Below, piece after piece: positions 17,901 to 25,919 of a stretch of 64,000 nt of DNA. A program made the translations under genes and the position numbers. A model generated the notes under the pieces. The model was not told the origin of the DNA and searched no databases. It was given only the letters and a program-made list of their open reading frames with translations. The stretch is from assembly GCA_938014885.1 (NCBI GenBank), contig CALLQI010000021.1:62001-126000 (forward strand), given 5' to 3'. How positions within the stretch are numbered: the stretch's first letter is position 1; every line of letters starts with the position of its first letter. This DNA is from an uncultured bacterium (lineage in GTDB: Bacteria > Planctomycetota > UBA8742 > UBA2392).

Positions 17901-19860
17901 AAACAGCCGGGGCGCTGACGCCGCCGGTGAAGGCCGCGCCAGTGAGTTCCGCAAAACCCGCACGGGCAAGGCCACCCAGAGTTGCCGCGTCAACGCCGGT
18001 GAGGCCGGCACCACTGCCGACGAAGCTGGTGGCCGTGATGGTGCCGCCGTTGGTGATGTTGTTTGTGTTCAGGTTGATCGGGCCACTCATAGTGCCGCCG
18101 GCAACTGCCAGCACGTTGGCCGACAGGGCGTAGTTTGCCGCCGGAGTGCCACCCAGGTTCAGGGCGTTGGTGGCCGTGGTTGCAGTGGTCGCGCTGCCTG
18201 CGGTGGTGGCCGTGTCAGCGTTGCCGGTCAGTGCGCCGACAAAGTTGGTGGCGGTGATCGTGCCGCCGTTTGTGATGTTGTTGGTGTTGAGGTTGATGGC
18301 GCCAGTCATGGTGCCGCCCGCCAGCGCCAGCACGTTCGCCGACAGCGCGTAGTTTGTCGCCGGAGTGCCGCCAAGGTTTAGGGCGTTGGTGGCCGTGGTG
18401 GCGGTGGTGGCGCTGCTCGCTGTGGCCGCGTTGCCGGTGATGTCGATACCGTAGCTGCCGGTAAGGCGTGCGGCCGGGACGGTGCCGCTTGTGAGCGCCG
18501 TTGCATTCAGCGCCGTAAGTGCCGAGCCGTCGCCGGTAAAGCTGGCCGCGGTGACCCCGCCGGTTACGGTGAGTGCGCCTCCGACGCCGGCATTGTTCGT
18601 TACGCTGAGGCTGTTCAGCGTCGCGAGGCCGCTGGTGCTGAGAGTCGTGAAGCTGCCGGTGCCGCCGCCGCCGGTGATGTCGCTGAGCAGAGCCAGCGTG
18701 CCGGTGTTGTCGGGCAGGCTGTACGTGCGGTTGCCAGTCAGACCGCCGGTCAGCACCCGTAGAGTGCCGGTGAAGGTGTTCGCCGCTTGGTCGTCATGGA
18801 TCGCGACCGCACCCGCGACCGGGGTCGCGGCGTCGTTACCCAGCGTGACCGCGCCGGTCAGGCTGCTGGTCGAGGCTACGTTCAACGTGTTCGTGCCGGC
18901 CGCACCGGAGACGGTGAGGCTGTTCAGCGAAGCCAGGCCGCTGCTGCTGAGCGTGGTGAAGGAACCGCTGTTGGGCGTGGTTGAGCCGATGGCGGCAGGG
19001 CTTGCCCAGCTGTTGCCGAGCAAAGTCAGCGCGTTGACGTTGGTCAGGGCCGCGCCGTTGCCGGTGAAGGTGGTTGCCGTGACGCCGCCGGTGAAGGTGG
19101 CGCCCGTGAGTTCCGCAAAGCCGGTGCGCGCCAGGCCGCCCAGCAATGCCGCATTCACGTTGGTAACGCCCGCGCCGTTGCCGCTGAGGCTGCCGGCCGT
19201 CAGCGCACCGGTGAACGTGTTGTTCGCGGCGTTCAGCAGCGGAATGTTCGGCGTCAGGCGGGCATCGGCCAGAGTGCCCGAACTGATGGCTGAAGCATTC
19301 AGGTTCGTGAGCGCCGAACCATCCAGCGAAGGCAGCGGGCCCGTCAGCGCGCTGCTGCTGAGACTGGTGAGGCCGCTGCCATCACCGGTGAAGCCGGCGG
19401 CGGTGATATCGCCGGTGAACGTAGAACTTGCGGCACCAAGCTGCGCAAACGCGCTGCTGTCAAGGCCGTCAAGCAGCCCGGCATTGCGCGAGTAATGCGC
19501 CAGTGCCTGCGCCGTCATCAGGTAGCGCGGCGTCATTTCCGGGTCGGTGCCGACGGTGATGCCGAGGTAGAGGACCTGGCTGAAGTCCACGCCGGTAAAG
19601 GCAGTGGTTGCGCCAAGCTCGGTCGTGAACACGCCGTTGTTGTTGGGGACGATGGTCGCCGCCTCGGTCCAGACCGGTGTGCCGCCCGTGGGCGACGTGT
19701 ACAGGCTGAACGTGACGTTCGTGCCGACGATGATTGCCGTGCCGCCCGAATCTGTCAGGCGAGCCTGGAATCGAATGCGCTCATTTGCCTGCGCACCAAG
19801 TGCGCCGGCAAACAGCAGCGTCGCCAACATTGCCAGGATTCCGATGGTACGTGTGTTCAT
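14935..19860 (-). CDS. Giant exported fibre protein with tail-fibre-like repeats
   Basis: The 1641-residue protein has a signal peptide (MNTRTIGILAMLATLLFAGALGAQA). Residues 30-150 form a beta-rich domain (RIRFQARLTDSGGTAI) common at the start of such bacterial fibres. The rest is built of beta-helix-type units (FTGNGAGLTNVNAATLGGLA) and a longer unit with ATNALNLGGTPAANYALSAN and GGTITATSFVG. At the DNA level a 219-bp (73-residue) unit occurs as two tandem pairs, at 16941 and 17160 and at 18021 and 18240. Composition is extremely rich in G, A, T, N and S with few charged residues. No enzymatic motif is seen. It probably forms a trimeric or solenoid surface fibre used in adhesion or as an envelope layer. 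Confidence 0.8.
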   Translation of the reverse strand: MNTRTIGILAMLATLLFAGALGAQANERIRFQARLTDSGGTAIIVGTNVTFSLYTSPTGGTPVWTEAATIVPNNNGVFTTELGATTAFTGVDFSQVLYLGITVGTDPEMTPRYLMTAQALAHYSRNAGLLDGLDSSAFAQLGAASSTFTGDITAAGFTGDGSGLTSLSSSALTGPLPSLDGSALTNLNASAISSGTLADARLTPNIPLLNAANNTFTGALTAGSLSGNGAGVTNVNAALLGGLARTGFAELTGATFTGGVTATTFTGNGAALTNVNALTLLGNSWASPAAIGSTTPNSGSFTTLSSSGLASLNSLTVSGAAGTNTLNVASTSSLTGAVTLGNDAATPVAGAVAIHDDQAANTFTGTLRVLTGGLTGNRTYSLPDNTGTLALLSDITGGGGTGSFTTLSTSGLATLNSLSVTNNAGVGGALTVTGGVTAASFTGDGSALTALNATALTSGTVPAARLTGSYGIDITGNAATASSATTATTATNALNLGGTPATNYALSANVLALAGGTMTGAINLNTNNITNGGTITATNFVGALTGNADTATTAGSATTATTATNALNLGGTPAANYALSANVLAVAGGTMSGPINLNTNNITNGGTITATSFVGSGAGLTGVDAATLGGLARAGFAELTGAAFTGGVSAPAVSVTSTALTTDLQFSATPGALAADFTGASFLTTVATAGANLVRGTQFSVLSGGTSETQGVSVGTEHTANIASPGALAGMPDVVGLFAEARNTNATSTTLSIGMIGSADNTQAGVNVGVVGSASGSTYQSFGLVGMANAGRTDVETFSDAFAGQSAALLLLNTQATAGNYGLYVEADNNVIDGDLFVTGTINATISGTATDSLALGGVPAANYALSANVLALAGGTMAGAIDLNSNNITNGGTITATSFVGALTGNADTATTAGSATTATTATNALNLGGTPAANYALSANVLALAGGTMAGAIDLNSNNITNGGTITATSFVGGGAGLTGVTAASVAANNVTDGNLTLATGNLTLTGGTFTGNGAGITNVDALTLLGGNWASPGAIGSTTANSGQFTTLSSWGLASLDSLSVAAGATINGNTSINTASGNLTIGNTGLVAVNAAPSGIVNAVTINTANIGSTLGSIQEAQGLQVFGTSNPLATRAASLRGVMIDAGSTTAGREVRGTQGTAFLTGNQSTTGANAGYFGAQYAGGSDLSLSISGVSADAEVTTAPTNAPTAANQLIGGRFGANGDNAGAATALGTVSSALNTAPRAGSNTGSLAWAAGSTTSNVGVFGTANATLLQLQTVQGTLIGTGTSVGVYAYNPTAGATQYALYADGNSRIVGNLAVTGTITGSISGTAGDSLLLNGQNGAFYLDRANHTGNLPTAALTGTYTSAVTLNNVSNAFTGAFTGNGAGLTSVNAATLGGLATTDFMRSTGAVNESINGNKTFLGSVFAGNTTGATGLVNVTDGLATTITLDGFTGSLTASGTVSAANVNATSVTLGGGNLNLATGNILNGGSASLTSASITGSLNVNTAGNPASMGNVPHWIEVPIPAFSGGGTSEVQNLIQLPAGAVVHAVKIKHSASYTAGNTSFTISVGRSSAPAELLPAFNVFQPVSGTALASSNTLASYDHGAPTQLVVQAIASTDTGTTSGAGSVWLLVSVAD
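16941..18458 (-). repeat. Two tandem pairs of a 219-bp coding repeat
   Basis: The phrase caaagctggtggctgtgatc starts at 16941 and again at 17160. A near copy (cgaagctggtggccgtgatg) starts at 18021 and again at 18240. The spacing is 219 bp in both pairs, equal to 73 codons. Each unit encodes the ITATSFVG - NADTATTAGSATTATTATNA - LGGTPAANYALSAN - LALAGGTMAGAI series. The first pair is nearly identical at DNA level, suggesting recent duplication or gene conversion. The second pair has diverged more. Confidence 0.8.
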
Positions 19861-19901
19861 GGCTGCACTCCGGTACCTGCGTTGTGCGCCCGTCGGCGCG
19901 T

Positions 19902-20765
19902 CTACTTGATCTCGAACTTGTCGGACTCACCGCGCGCTTCATACACCTCAAACAGCAGGCGGCGCGCGGCCTTGCCCGTTGCTTCCGGCACTTCCTTGAT
20001 TTCGTGGGCCAGCTTCGCGTGGGTCAGCGCATCGTCGAGGCGTCTGGCGCGCAGCAGCATCGACGCGTACTCGATTTCCGCGATCGCGACATCGGCCGGC
20101 TTGCCCTTGCTGAGTTCAATCGCGCGCTTGAAGCAGGCCTCGGCCTTGTCGGCCTGGCCAACCTGCTCAAGCACCTTGCCAAGCTCAAGCTGCTGGGCCG
20201 CGCTGTTTTCGTCGGCCTTGAGTTGCGACAGGTACTGCACACGCGCGTTGTTGCGGCCAAGCACCTGGCACAGTGTCGCGGCGCGGGTGATCAGCGCGTT
20301 GGCGTCCTGTGGCTTGAGCTGGGCGCCACGTTCCTTGAGGATCTGGTCGATGATCGCCAGCGCGCGCTCGTAGGCCAGCTTGGCTTTGTCGCCCTGGTTG
20401 GCCAGGTTCAACGCGTCGCCCAAGCCCATCCAGTTGTCGGCGTCTTCGGTGCCAGTGGCCTTGAGCTGCTGCGCAATCGCGAGGTCAAACAATCGCAACG
20501 CTTCATCGACGATGTTGTACTTGAGGTACACGCGCGCCAATTCCGCGTTCACCTGGTGCGGGTAAGCGGCCTCCTTGGGAAGCTGCGGCTTTTCGTCGGG
20601 TTGCGACGCGCCGTTGATCGGCGCGTTGTTCGGCGCGGAGTTGCCACCGTTGCTGCCATTGCCCGGGGCGCAGGCGGCCAGTGTCAGGAAGACCAGTGCG
20701 CAAAGCGCGGGCAAAACACGGTGTGTGTTCAAGATGTATTTCCAAATAAAGTTGCTGAACCGCAT
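19902..20765 (-). CDS. TPR lipoprotein
   Basis: The 287-residue protein starts MRFSNFIWKYILNTH, with a hydrophobic core and a lipobox ending in LAAC, so it should be a lipoprotein anchored in the inner or outer membrane. A Gly/Asn/Pro-rich linker follows the cysteine. The remainder is at least four TPR-like helical pairs (ARVYLKYNIVDEALRLFDLA, YERALAIIDQILKERG, ELGKVLEQVGQADKAEACFK). It is the first gene of the surface operon, 41 bp before the giant fibre. A role in assembly or secretion of the fibre is plausible from position alone. The track from 20766 to 20850 upstream must hold the operon promoter. Confidence 0.75.
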   Translation of the reverse strand: MRFSNFIWKYILNTHRVLPALCALVFLTLAACAPGNGSNGGNSAPNNAPINGASQPDEKPQLPKEAAYPHQVNAELARVYLKYNIVDEALRLFDLAIAQQLKATGTEDADNWMGLGDALNLANQGDKAKLAYERALAIIDQILKERGAQLKPQDANALITRAATLCQVLGRNNARVQYLSQLKADENSAAQQLELGKVLEQVGQADKAEACFKRAIELSKGKPADVAIAEIEYASMLLRARRLDDALTHAKLAHEIKEVPEATGKAARRLLFEVYEARGESDKFEIK

Positions 20766-20853
20766 GCGGAGCCCAATCTTTCGTGATGCAAAAGGACGGG
20801 TAATCTAGGTAGGCCCGAAATCACATGCAAGTTTCATGGTGCAATCTGGGCGC

Positions 20854-20885
20854 AAAAACTGAGACAAGACTTGAGTCTTGTCTCA
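20854..20885 (-). terminator. Rho-independent terminator of the crt-mla operon
   Basis: Directly after the mlaF stop codon there is a perfect 12-bp inverted repeat, TGAGACAAGACT and its complement with a 2-base centre (20860-20885). Read on the minus strand it is followed by GTTTTTGC. This is a textbook intrinsic terminator and marks the end of the nine-gene operon. Confidence 0.9.
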
Positions 20886-21725
20886 TCAGTGGCGTGAGTT
20901 CGAAAGCGGGCCTTCTTTGCGCCCTTGCACGAACTGGTTCACGACCGGGTCCTCTGTCTCAATGAAGCTGGCGGGCGGGCCCTGCCGGTGGATGCGGCCT
21001 TGCCACAACATCAGGATTTCGTGGCTGATACGGAACGCTGATCGCATCTCGTGGGTGACTGACACGGCCGCGCAGCCCAGTTTGCGGGTGAGGTCGAGTA
21101 CGAGGTCATCAAGCATGGCCGCGGTAACTGGGTCCGCGCCGCTGGTGGGCTCATCCAGGAACAAGATCTCGGGGTCGAGGGCGATTGCGCGTGCCATCGC
21201 GCAGCGTTTGCGCATGCCGCCGGAAATCTTGTCTGGGGTCAGGTTTGCAGCGTCTTGCATGCCCACGAGGTGCAGCTTTTCTTCTACCTTCTTCCTTATG
21301 GTAGAGCGTGGCAGCGCAGTGTGCAGGCGCATCGGCAGTTCGACGTTCTCGAAAACGGTCATGCTGCTGATCAGCGCGGACGACTGAAACACCGTGCCGG
21401 TCCGGCGGCGCACGTTGGCCAGCGCGTCTTCTCTGACCGCCGCCAGCTCGGTCCCCAGCAACTGGATACTGCCTGAATCAATCGACGTCAGCCCCAGCAG
21501 CGACTTCAGCAAGGTGGTCTTGCCACAGCCGCTGGGGCCAATGAATGAGTACACGCGGCCGCGCTGCAACGAAAAGCTGACGCCGTCCAGCACGCGGCGG
21601 CCTTCCCAGGACTTCACGACGTTATCGACCCGGCAGATGATCGGCGGCGGAACGGCGGCCTCGCGCTGAAGCCGGCGCGTGTCGGACGGTGGCAATGCCG
21701 CAAGTTCGGTTTCGCTGACAGGCAT
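20886..21725 (-). CDS. mlaF: MlaF-type lipid ABC transporter ATPase
   Basis: The ATG at 21725 (MPVSETELAALPP) lies 2 bp after the mlaE stop and gives 279 residues. All ABC motifs are intact: Walker A GPSGCGKTTLLKS, signature ISGGMRKRCAMARA, Walker B ILFLDEPTSGADPVTA, and the switch His in VTHEMRSAF. The SGGMRKR form of the signature and the PTSGADPV block are typical of the Mla/Ttg2/MCE group, which moves phospholipids or other lipids between membranes. With MlaE it forms the inner-membrane core. The MCE subunit MlaD is not in the window. It is last in the carotenoid operon, which suggests a lipid cargo linked to carotenoids. Confidence 0.9.
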   Translation of the reverse strand: MPVSETELAALPPSDTRRLQREAAVPPPIICRVDNVVKSWEGRRVLDGVSFSLQRGRVYSFIGPSGCGKTTLLKSLLGLTSIDSGSIQLLGTELAAVREDALANVRRRTGTVFQSSALISSMTVFENVELPMRLHTALPRSTIRKKVEEKLHLVGMQDAANLTPDKISGGMRKRCAMARAIALDPEILFLDEPTSGADPVTAAMLDDLVLDLTRKLGCAAVSVTHEMRSAFRISHEILMLWQGRIHRQGPPASFIETEDPVVNQFVQGRKEGPLSNSRH

Positions 21726-21727
21726 GG

Positions 21728-22564
21728 TTACACCGGTGCCATGGGGACGATGCCAAATGCTTGCAGCGCGTTGTTGACCATCGCGCACATCAGGTCAATC
21801 GCGATGATGACGGCCTGGCACACGACCACCGCGCCCATCGTCGCGCGGCCGAGTTCATTGCTTCCGCCCTGCACCCGAAACCCGCGGTGGCAGGCCACGG
21901 CGGCCAGCCCGATCGCGAAGCAGAAGGCCTTGATCACGGCGAACAGCACGTCCCACAGCACGATGAAGCGGCGCACGCTTTCGACGAACAGTTCCGTCTC
22001 GATGCCGAACGCCAGCACGCCCATCACCCAGCCGCCGAACAACGCCACGACCTGGAAGATGATCGTAAGGCCGGCCAGCGCGAACCCGACCGCAAGCACG
22101 CGTGGCGCGACCACAAAGGCGATCGGCTTGATCGCCATGGACTCAAGCGCTTCCAGTTCTTCGCCGATCTTCATCGAGCCGATTTCGGCCGCCAGCGAAG
22201 CACCGACACGTCCGGCGAACAGCAGCGCCGTGATTACCGGCGCGATGAAACGAGTGATCGTGATAGCGAGTACGCCGGGCGCGACCTCCGGTATCCCGCG
22301 GCGTTCGAAGTCCGGGGCGGTCTGCGCCATCACGCCCGCGCCGATCAGCACGGCAACAAACAGCACCAGCGGCAGCGAGCGCGCGCCCATGGCCTCAACC
22401 TGCCGCAGCACTTCGCGCCGGTCGTACAGGCGCGGCCGCACAAGGCCCAGCAGGCCGTAGCCGTAGGCGCGGGCGGTGAAGCGCAGCGTTTCGCCCAGTG
22501 CAATCAGGTTGCCGTTCAGGAACCGGCCCAGCCGCGCCACCGGTGTCAGCAACGATGCGCTCAT
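21728..22564 (-). CDS. mlaE: MlaE-type lipid ABC transporter permease
   Basis: The ATG at 22564 (MSASLLTPVARLG) overlaps the preceding cruF-like stop as ATGA. The 278 residues carry the MlaE permease signature: an amphipathic N-terminal helix, the coupling-helix block GRVGASLAAEIGSMKIGEEL followed by EALESMAIKP, and about five transmembrane segments (VALFGGWVMGVLAFGI, VVCQAVIIAIDLMCAMV). MlaE pairs with MlaF to energise lipid transfer through an MCE protein. The reading frame stays open far upstream in an overlapping region, but that extension lies inside the cruF-like gene and is not needed. Confidence 0.9.
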   Translation of the reverse strand: MSASLLTPVARLGRFLNGNLIALGETLRFTARAYGYGLLGLVRPRLYDRREVLRQVEAMGARSLPLVLFVAVLIGAGVMAQTAPDFERRGIPEVAPGVLAITITRFIAPVITALLFAGRVGASLAAEIGSMKIGEELEALESMAIKPIAFVVAPRVLAVGFALAGLTIIFQVVALFGGWVMGVLAFGIETELFVESVRRFIVLWDVLFAVIKAFCFAIGLAAVACHRGFRVQGGSNELGRATMGAVVVCQAVIIAIDLMCAMVNNALQAFGIVPMAPV

Positions 22565-23313
22565 GCCGCCACCACCCGCCCGCGCGCCGCGCGCGCCTCG
22601 CGGGCCAGCTTGAATGCAGCAAACGCATCCGGAAGCAACAGCGCCGCACCGACCAGCACCAGCGGCCACAGCGACAGTGCGGCCGCAATCAGCGTGAAGA
22701 ACAGCATGATCGCGCTGCCCACGAGGCGCGCCGCTGCGGGAGGCCGGAAGCCGCGGGGCACCAGCGCGAAGATCACGAGGCTGGTGACGAACCAGCCCAG
22801 GAAGTTGGTCCAGGGAATGCCGTACCACGCGCCGTCGCCGTCCCAGCGCCAGTACCCCAGCGGGCCGGCCGCGAGCGGATCGATCACGAAGTCCAGCGCT
22901 GTCATCCAGGCTGCGGCCAGGGCAGGTCGGAGAAGACGCGGTACGCGCTGCAAAACAGGCTGATGCTGCACGTACACCACCAGCACCAGCCACGCGCAGC
23001 CAAGCACAAGCGGCACACCAAGAAACGTCGGCGCCAGCACGCCGGTGTAATGATAGCCGCCAAAGGGCACGCCAAACGCCACGCCGCACAGTTCGGTCAC
23101 GAAGCCGACTGCTGCCGCAAGACCAAGCCAGCCCCAGTGCCGACGCGGCGTGTACGCCAGCACGACGGCCGCCGCCAGCGCCAGGAATGCGGGCGCGGTC
23201 CACGCAACACCTTCCGGTGGGCCGCCCAGCACGGCGTAACTGAACACGCCGCCTGCCCACAGCAGCGCGAACCCGGCCACAGCGGCCCATCGGATGGGGT
23301 CAGTCGCGTTCAT
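22561..23313 (-). CDS. cruF: CruF-like carotenoid 1',2'-hydratase (DUF422 family)
   Basis: The ATG at 23313 (MNATDPIRW) overlaps the end of the desaturase gene by 14 bp. The 250-residue protein has about seven membrane helices and the DUF422 hallmarks: FVTELCGVAFGVPFGGYHYT, then WMTALDFVIDPLA and WYGIPWTNFLGWFVTS. This family includes CruF (gamma-carotene 1',2'-hydratase) and the bisanhydrobacterioruberin hydratase. Both add water to the acyclic psi-end of a carotenoid, making a tertiary hydroxyl that can be glycosylated. A glycosyltransferase gene two places upstream fits that use. The exact substrate is not determinable. Confidence 0.85.
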   Translation of the reverse strand: MNATDPIRWAAVAGFALLWAGGVFSYAVLGGPPEGVAWTAPAFLALAAAVVLAYTPRRHWGWLGLAAAVGFVTELCGVAFGVPFGGYHYTGVLAPTFLGVPLVLGCAWLVLVVYVQHQPVLQRVPRLLRPALAAAWMTALDFVIDPLAAGPLGYWRWDGDGAWYGIPWTNFLGWFVTSLVIFALVPRGFRPPAAARLVGSAIMLFFTLIAAALSLWPLVLVGAALLLPDAFAAFKLAREARAARGRVVAA

Positions 23314-24760
23314 GTTTGGCAATCAGCTCCGAAGTGATCTTTGCGCTCAGCAGCACAGTGGGCGTACCTCCGCCCGGGTGGCCCGAGCCGCCGACGACGT
23401 ACAAGCCGCGCGTACGCTGCCGGTTGGCCGGGCGCATGAACGCGCCGCGCCAGCCGTGGCTGTGCCGCCCGTAAATCGCGCCGCCGGGCATGCGGTAGGC
23501 CTGCTCGATGCGCCGAGGCGTCCACTTCTCGAGCACGGGAAGCTCAGCGTCGATAGCGTGAAAGCCGCTGGCACGAAGCCGTGCGAACACGCGCGATAGC
23601 GCTTCACGGGTGGCGGCATCGTCCCACGGCTCAGCGCGCGCGGGCGCGTTGGCCATGATGAACAGCGTTTCGCCGTCGCCCGGCACCAGACTGCGGTCGC
23701 TGCGGCTGGGCGCGTTCACATACACGGTGGGGTCGTCGGGGAAGCGCGCCTCGTCCATGAGCTGTCGGAACTCGTGCTCGTAGTCAGCACTGAAGAACAC
23801 CGTGTGATGGTGCAGGCCCGGCACCTCGCGCGGCAGCCCGGCCAGCGTCAGGAAACCTGACATGCTGCGCTGCTCCGGTGGCAGGCCCTTATCGGTGGGG
23901 GACTTCATCAGGCGCGCAAGCATCGAGGCGTCGCCGTTCATTACGACCACGTCGGCCTCGAGGCGCGTGCCGTCGTGCAGCCGCACGCTCTTGACGCGTC
24001 CAGACGCGGCTTCGATGCCTTCTACCGGCGCGTTCACACGCAGCTCCGCGCCGCGCGCCCGGGCAATCGCGGCGATGGCCTGCACGATGCGATACAGCCC
24101 GCCTTGCGCAAACCAGCCGCCATACGCGTACTCCAGATAAGGGATCACCAGCAGCGTGGCCGGGCTGCGCCACGGCGAACTTCCGACATACGTGGGATAG
24201 CGCAGGAACATCTGCCGCAGGTGCGGGCTGACAAACAGGTCGCTCACGACGCGCGCGTAGTTGCCCCAGGCGCGGCGCAGCGGCAGGAAGCGCAGCGCGC
24301 GCAAGGTGCGCCAGTCCGGGGCCTCGGTCGGCGCGCGACGCAGGAATGTTTCATTGGAAAGCTCAAGCAACCGCGCACCCAGCTTCATGAACTTCCAGAA
24401 GCCCTTCACGTCGCGCGGCTCAAGCTGCCTTACGACTTCAAGCCACTGGGGCAGGCTGGAACCGTGCTGCAGGCGCGTGCCGTCCGGCCACACGTACTCG
24501 GCCACGGGCTCAAGGCGTTGCAGCTTGATGTGCTCTTCGATGCGCTCGCCGGCGGCTGCGAATGTCTCTTCGAATACGCCGGGCATGGTGATGAGCGAAG
24601 GCCCGGTGTCGAAGCGGAAGCCGCGCGACTCAAAGGTATTCATCTTGCCGCCGAGCGTCGGGCCGGCCTCGCATAGCGTCACATGATGCCCCTGCACCGC
24701 AAGCCGCGTTGCCGATGCCAGCCCGCCCAGTCCGCCGCCGATGATCACGACGCGCTTCAT
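23300..24760 (-). CDS. CrtI-family carotenoid desaturase/oxidase (CrtD- or CrtP-like)
   Basis: The ATG at 24760 (MKRVVIIGGGLGGLASATRL) overlaps the glycosyltransferase stop as ATGA and has AAAGGAGG upstream. The 486-residue flavoprotein has the N-terminal dinucleotide fold GGGLGGL, the conserved GFRFDTGPSLITMP block and the C-terminal VVGGSGHPGGGTPTVLLSAK motif of the amino-oxidase/phytoene desaturase group. It is paralogous to the second desaturase of this operon but diverged, so it should do a later step. Position next to the hydratase favours a CrtD-type 3,4-desaturation of a hydroxylated end group. A CrtP-type terminal oxidation is the alternative. Confidence 0.85.
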   Translation of the reverse strand: MKRVVIIGGGLGGLASATRLAVQGHHVTLCEAGPTLGGKMNTFESRGFRFDTGPSLITMPGVFEETFAAAGERIEEHIKLQRLEPVAEYVWPDGTRLQHGSSLPQWLEVVRQLEPRDVKGFWKFMKLGARLLELSNETFLRRAPTEAPDWRTLRALRFLPLRRAWGNYARVVSDLFVSPHLRQMFLRYPTYVGSSPWRSPATLLVIPYLEYAYGGWFAQGGLYRIVQAIAAIARARGAELRVNAPVEGIEAASGRVKSVRLHDGTRLEADVVVMNGDASMLARLMKSPTDKGLPPEQRSMSGFLTLAGLPREVPGLHHHTVFFSADYEHEFRQLMDEARFPDDPTVYVNAPSRSDRSLVPGDGETLFIMANAPARAEPWDDAATREALSRVFARLRASGFHAIDAELPVLEKWTPRRIEQAYRMPGGAIYGRHSHGWRGAFMRPANRQRTRGLYVVGGSGHPGGGTPTVLLSAKITSELIAKHERD

Positions 24761-25908
24761 GCGGCCTCCTTTACGGCGGTTGTGGTCGCCGTTGCGGCTT
24801 CGCGGGCGCGATAGACGCGGCCCTTCCAATCCACGCCGCGGCCGAAGGTGACGCGCCGCCATGAAGCCAGCGCGATCAGCAACAACGTTGCCTGAGCCAA
24901 CGGGTGCAGCAGCGCAGACCACAGCGGGTGCCCGAAGCGCCACGCCAGCAGCATCCGCGCGGCAACTACGCAGCCGGCCGCCGCGGCAAACAGCGCCCCG
25001 GCACTTGACCCGTCAAGCGCAAGCAGGCCCAGCACAAAAGGCAGCAGGAACACCCCGGCATGCAGTGCCATGAAACCCGCGAACCCGGCCTGGCTGCGAA
25101 ATGCGGGGAACAGGTTCTTGCGAAACCCGCCCCAGATCGCGGGAAGCGAGTCATACATGCGCACGCGCACCGTGCCGGTGCCATCCAGGCACAGGCTGCG
25201 ATGGCCCATTTCGCGCCACAGCCGCGCCAGCCTCGTGTCTTCGAACAGTTCGTCGCGAACGGCGGCGTGGCCGCCGACTTGGTGATAAGCCTGCCGGTGC
25301 ATCAGGATGCAAGCCCCGTGCGCCAGACCCAGTGCCGCATCGGCGCGGCGCGCGGCCAGCGGTGCCGGGTACAGCGTTAGCAGCACGAAGTGCAGCATCG
25401 GCATCAGCAGCTTTTCGGCGATCGAGCGCATCTCAAGCTGCGGCCAGCACGACAGGAATGTCAGTTGCCTGTTTCGCGCAGTCGCCACCATGCGCGAGGC
25501 CGCACCGGGGCCCAGCCGCGCGTCGGCATCAAGAAACAGCATCCAGGGCGAACTGGCCTGTCCGGCCAATGCATAGCAGGCGTGGTTCTTGCCGCACCAG
25601 CCCGGGGGCAGCGGCCCGGGCTTCACCAGGCGCACGCGCGGGTCGCGGGCCGCGTACTCGGCGATGATCGCGGCGGTGCGGTCGGTCGAGCCATCGTCGG
25701 CTACCAGGATCTCGGCCACGGCGGGTTGTTCCAGCACGCTTTCAAGGCACGCGGGCAGGTTGGCTTCTTCGTTGCGTGCGGGGATCAGCACCGTGATCGG
25801 CTCGGTCGCCGCTTCGCTGCCGACGCGTCGCCAGCCCAGTACGTTGGCCAGCACCAGCGCCAGCACCCCGGCTGCCAGGAAAAGCACGATTGCCCCCGCG
25901 ATCCACAT
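24757..25908 (-). CDS. Family-2 glycosyltransferase of the carotenoid cluster
   Basis: The ATG at 25908 starts with a membrane anchor (MWIAGAIVLFLAAGVLALVL). The 383-residue protein has the GT-A donor site PARNEEANLPACLESVL and VADDGSTDRT, the metal-binding FLDADARLGPGA (DxD), the FEDTRLARLWREMG acceptor block, and three C-terminal membrane helices. It resembles CruG/CrtQ and the hopanoid-associated HpnB group. In this operon a carotenoid glycosyltransferase acting on the hydroxyl made by the CruF-like enzyme is the natural reading. It lies 12 bp after the prenyl synthase gene and overlaps the desaturase gene by 4 bp. Confidence 0.8.
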   Translation of the reverse strand: MWIAGAIVLFLAAGVLALVLANVLGWRRVGSEAATEPITVLIPARNEEANLPACLESVLEQPAVAEILVADDGSTDRTAAIIAEYAARDPRVRLVKPGPLPPGWCGKNHACYALAGQASSPWMLFLDADARLGPGAASRMVATARNRQLTFLSCWPQLEMRSIAEKLLMPMLHFVLLTLYPAPLAARRADAALGLAHGACILMHRQAYHQVGGHAAVRDELFEDTRLARLWREMGHRSLCLDGTGTVRVRMYDSLPAIWGGFRKNLFPAFRSQAGFAGFMALHAGVFLLPFVLGLLALDGSSAGALFAAAAGCVVAARMLLAWRFGHPLWSALLHPLAQATLLLIALASWRRVTFGRGVDWKGRVYRAREAATATTTAVKEAA

Positions 25909-25919
25909 GCTCAGCTCCG

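Noticed and set aside
14935..19860. Prophage tail-fibre cluster
   Set aside because: The fibre gene has a Sec signal peptide, and no capsid, terminase, tail or integrase genes flank it.
22565..23290. N-terminal extension of the mlaE reading frame
   Set aside because: The extension overlaps the whole cruF-like gene, is Arg/Gly-rich and unlike MlaE. An ATGA-coupled start at 22564 fits the family.
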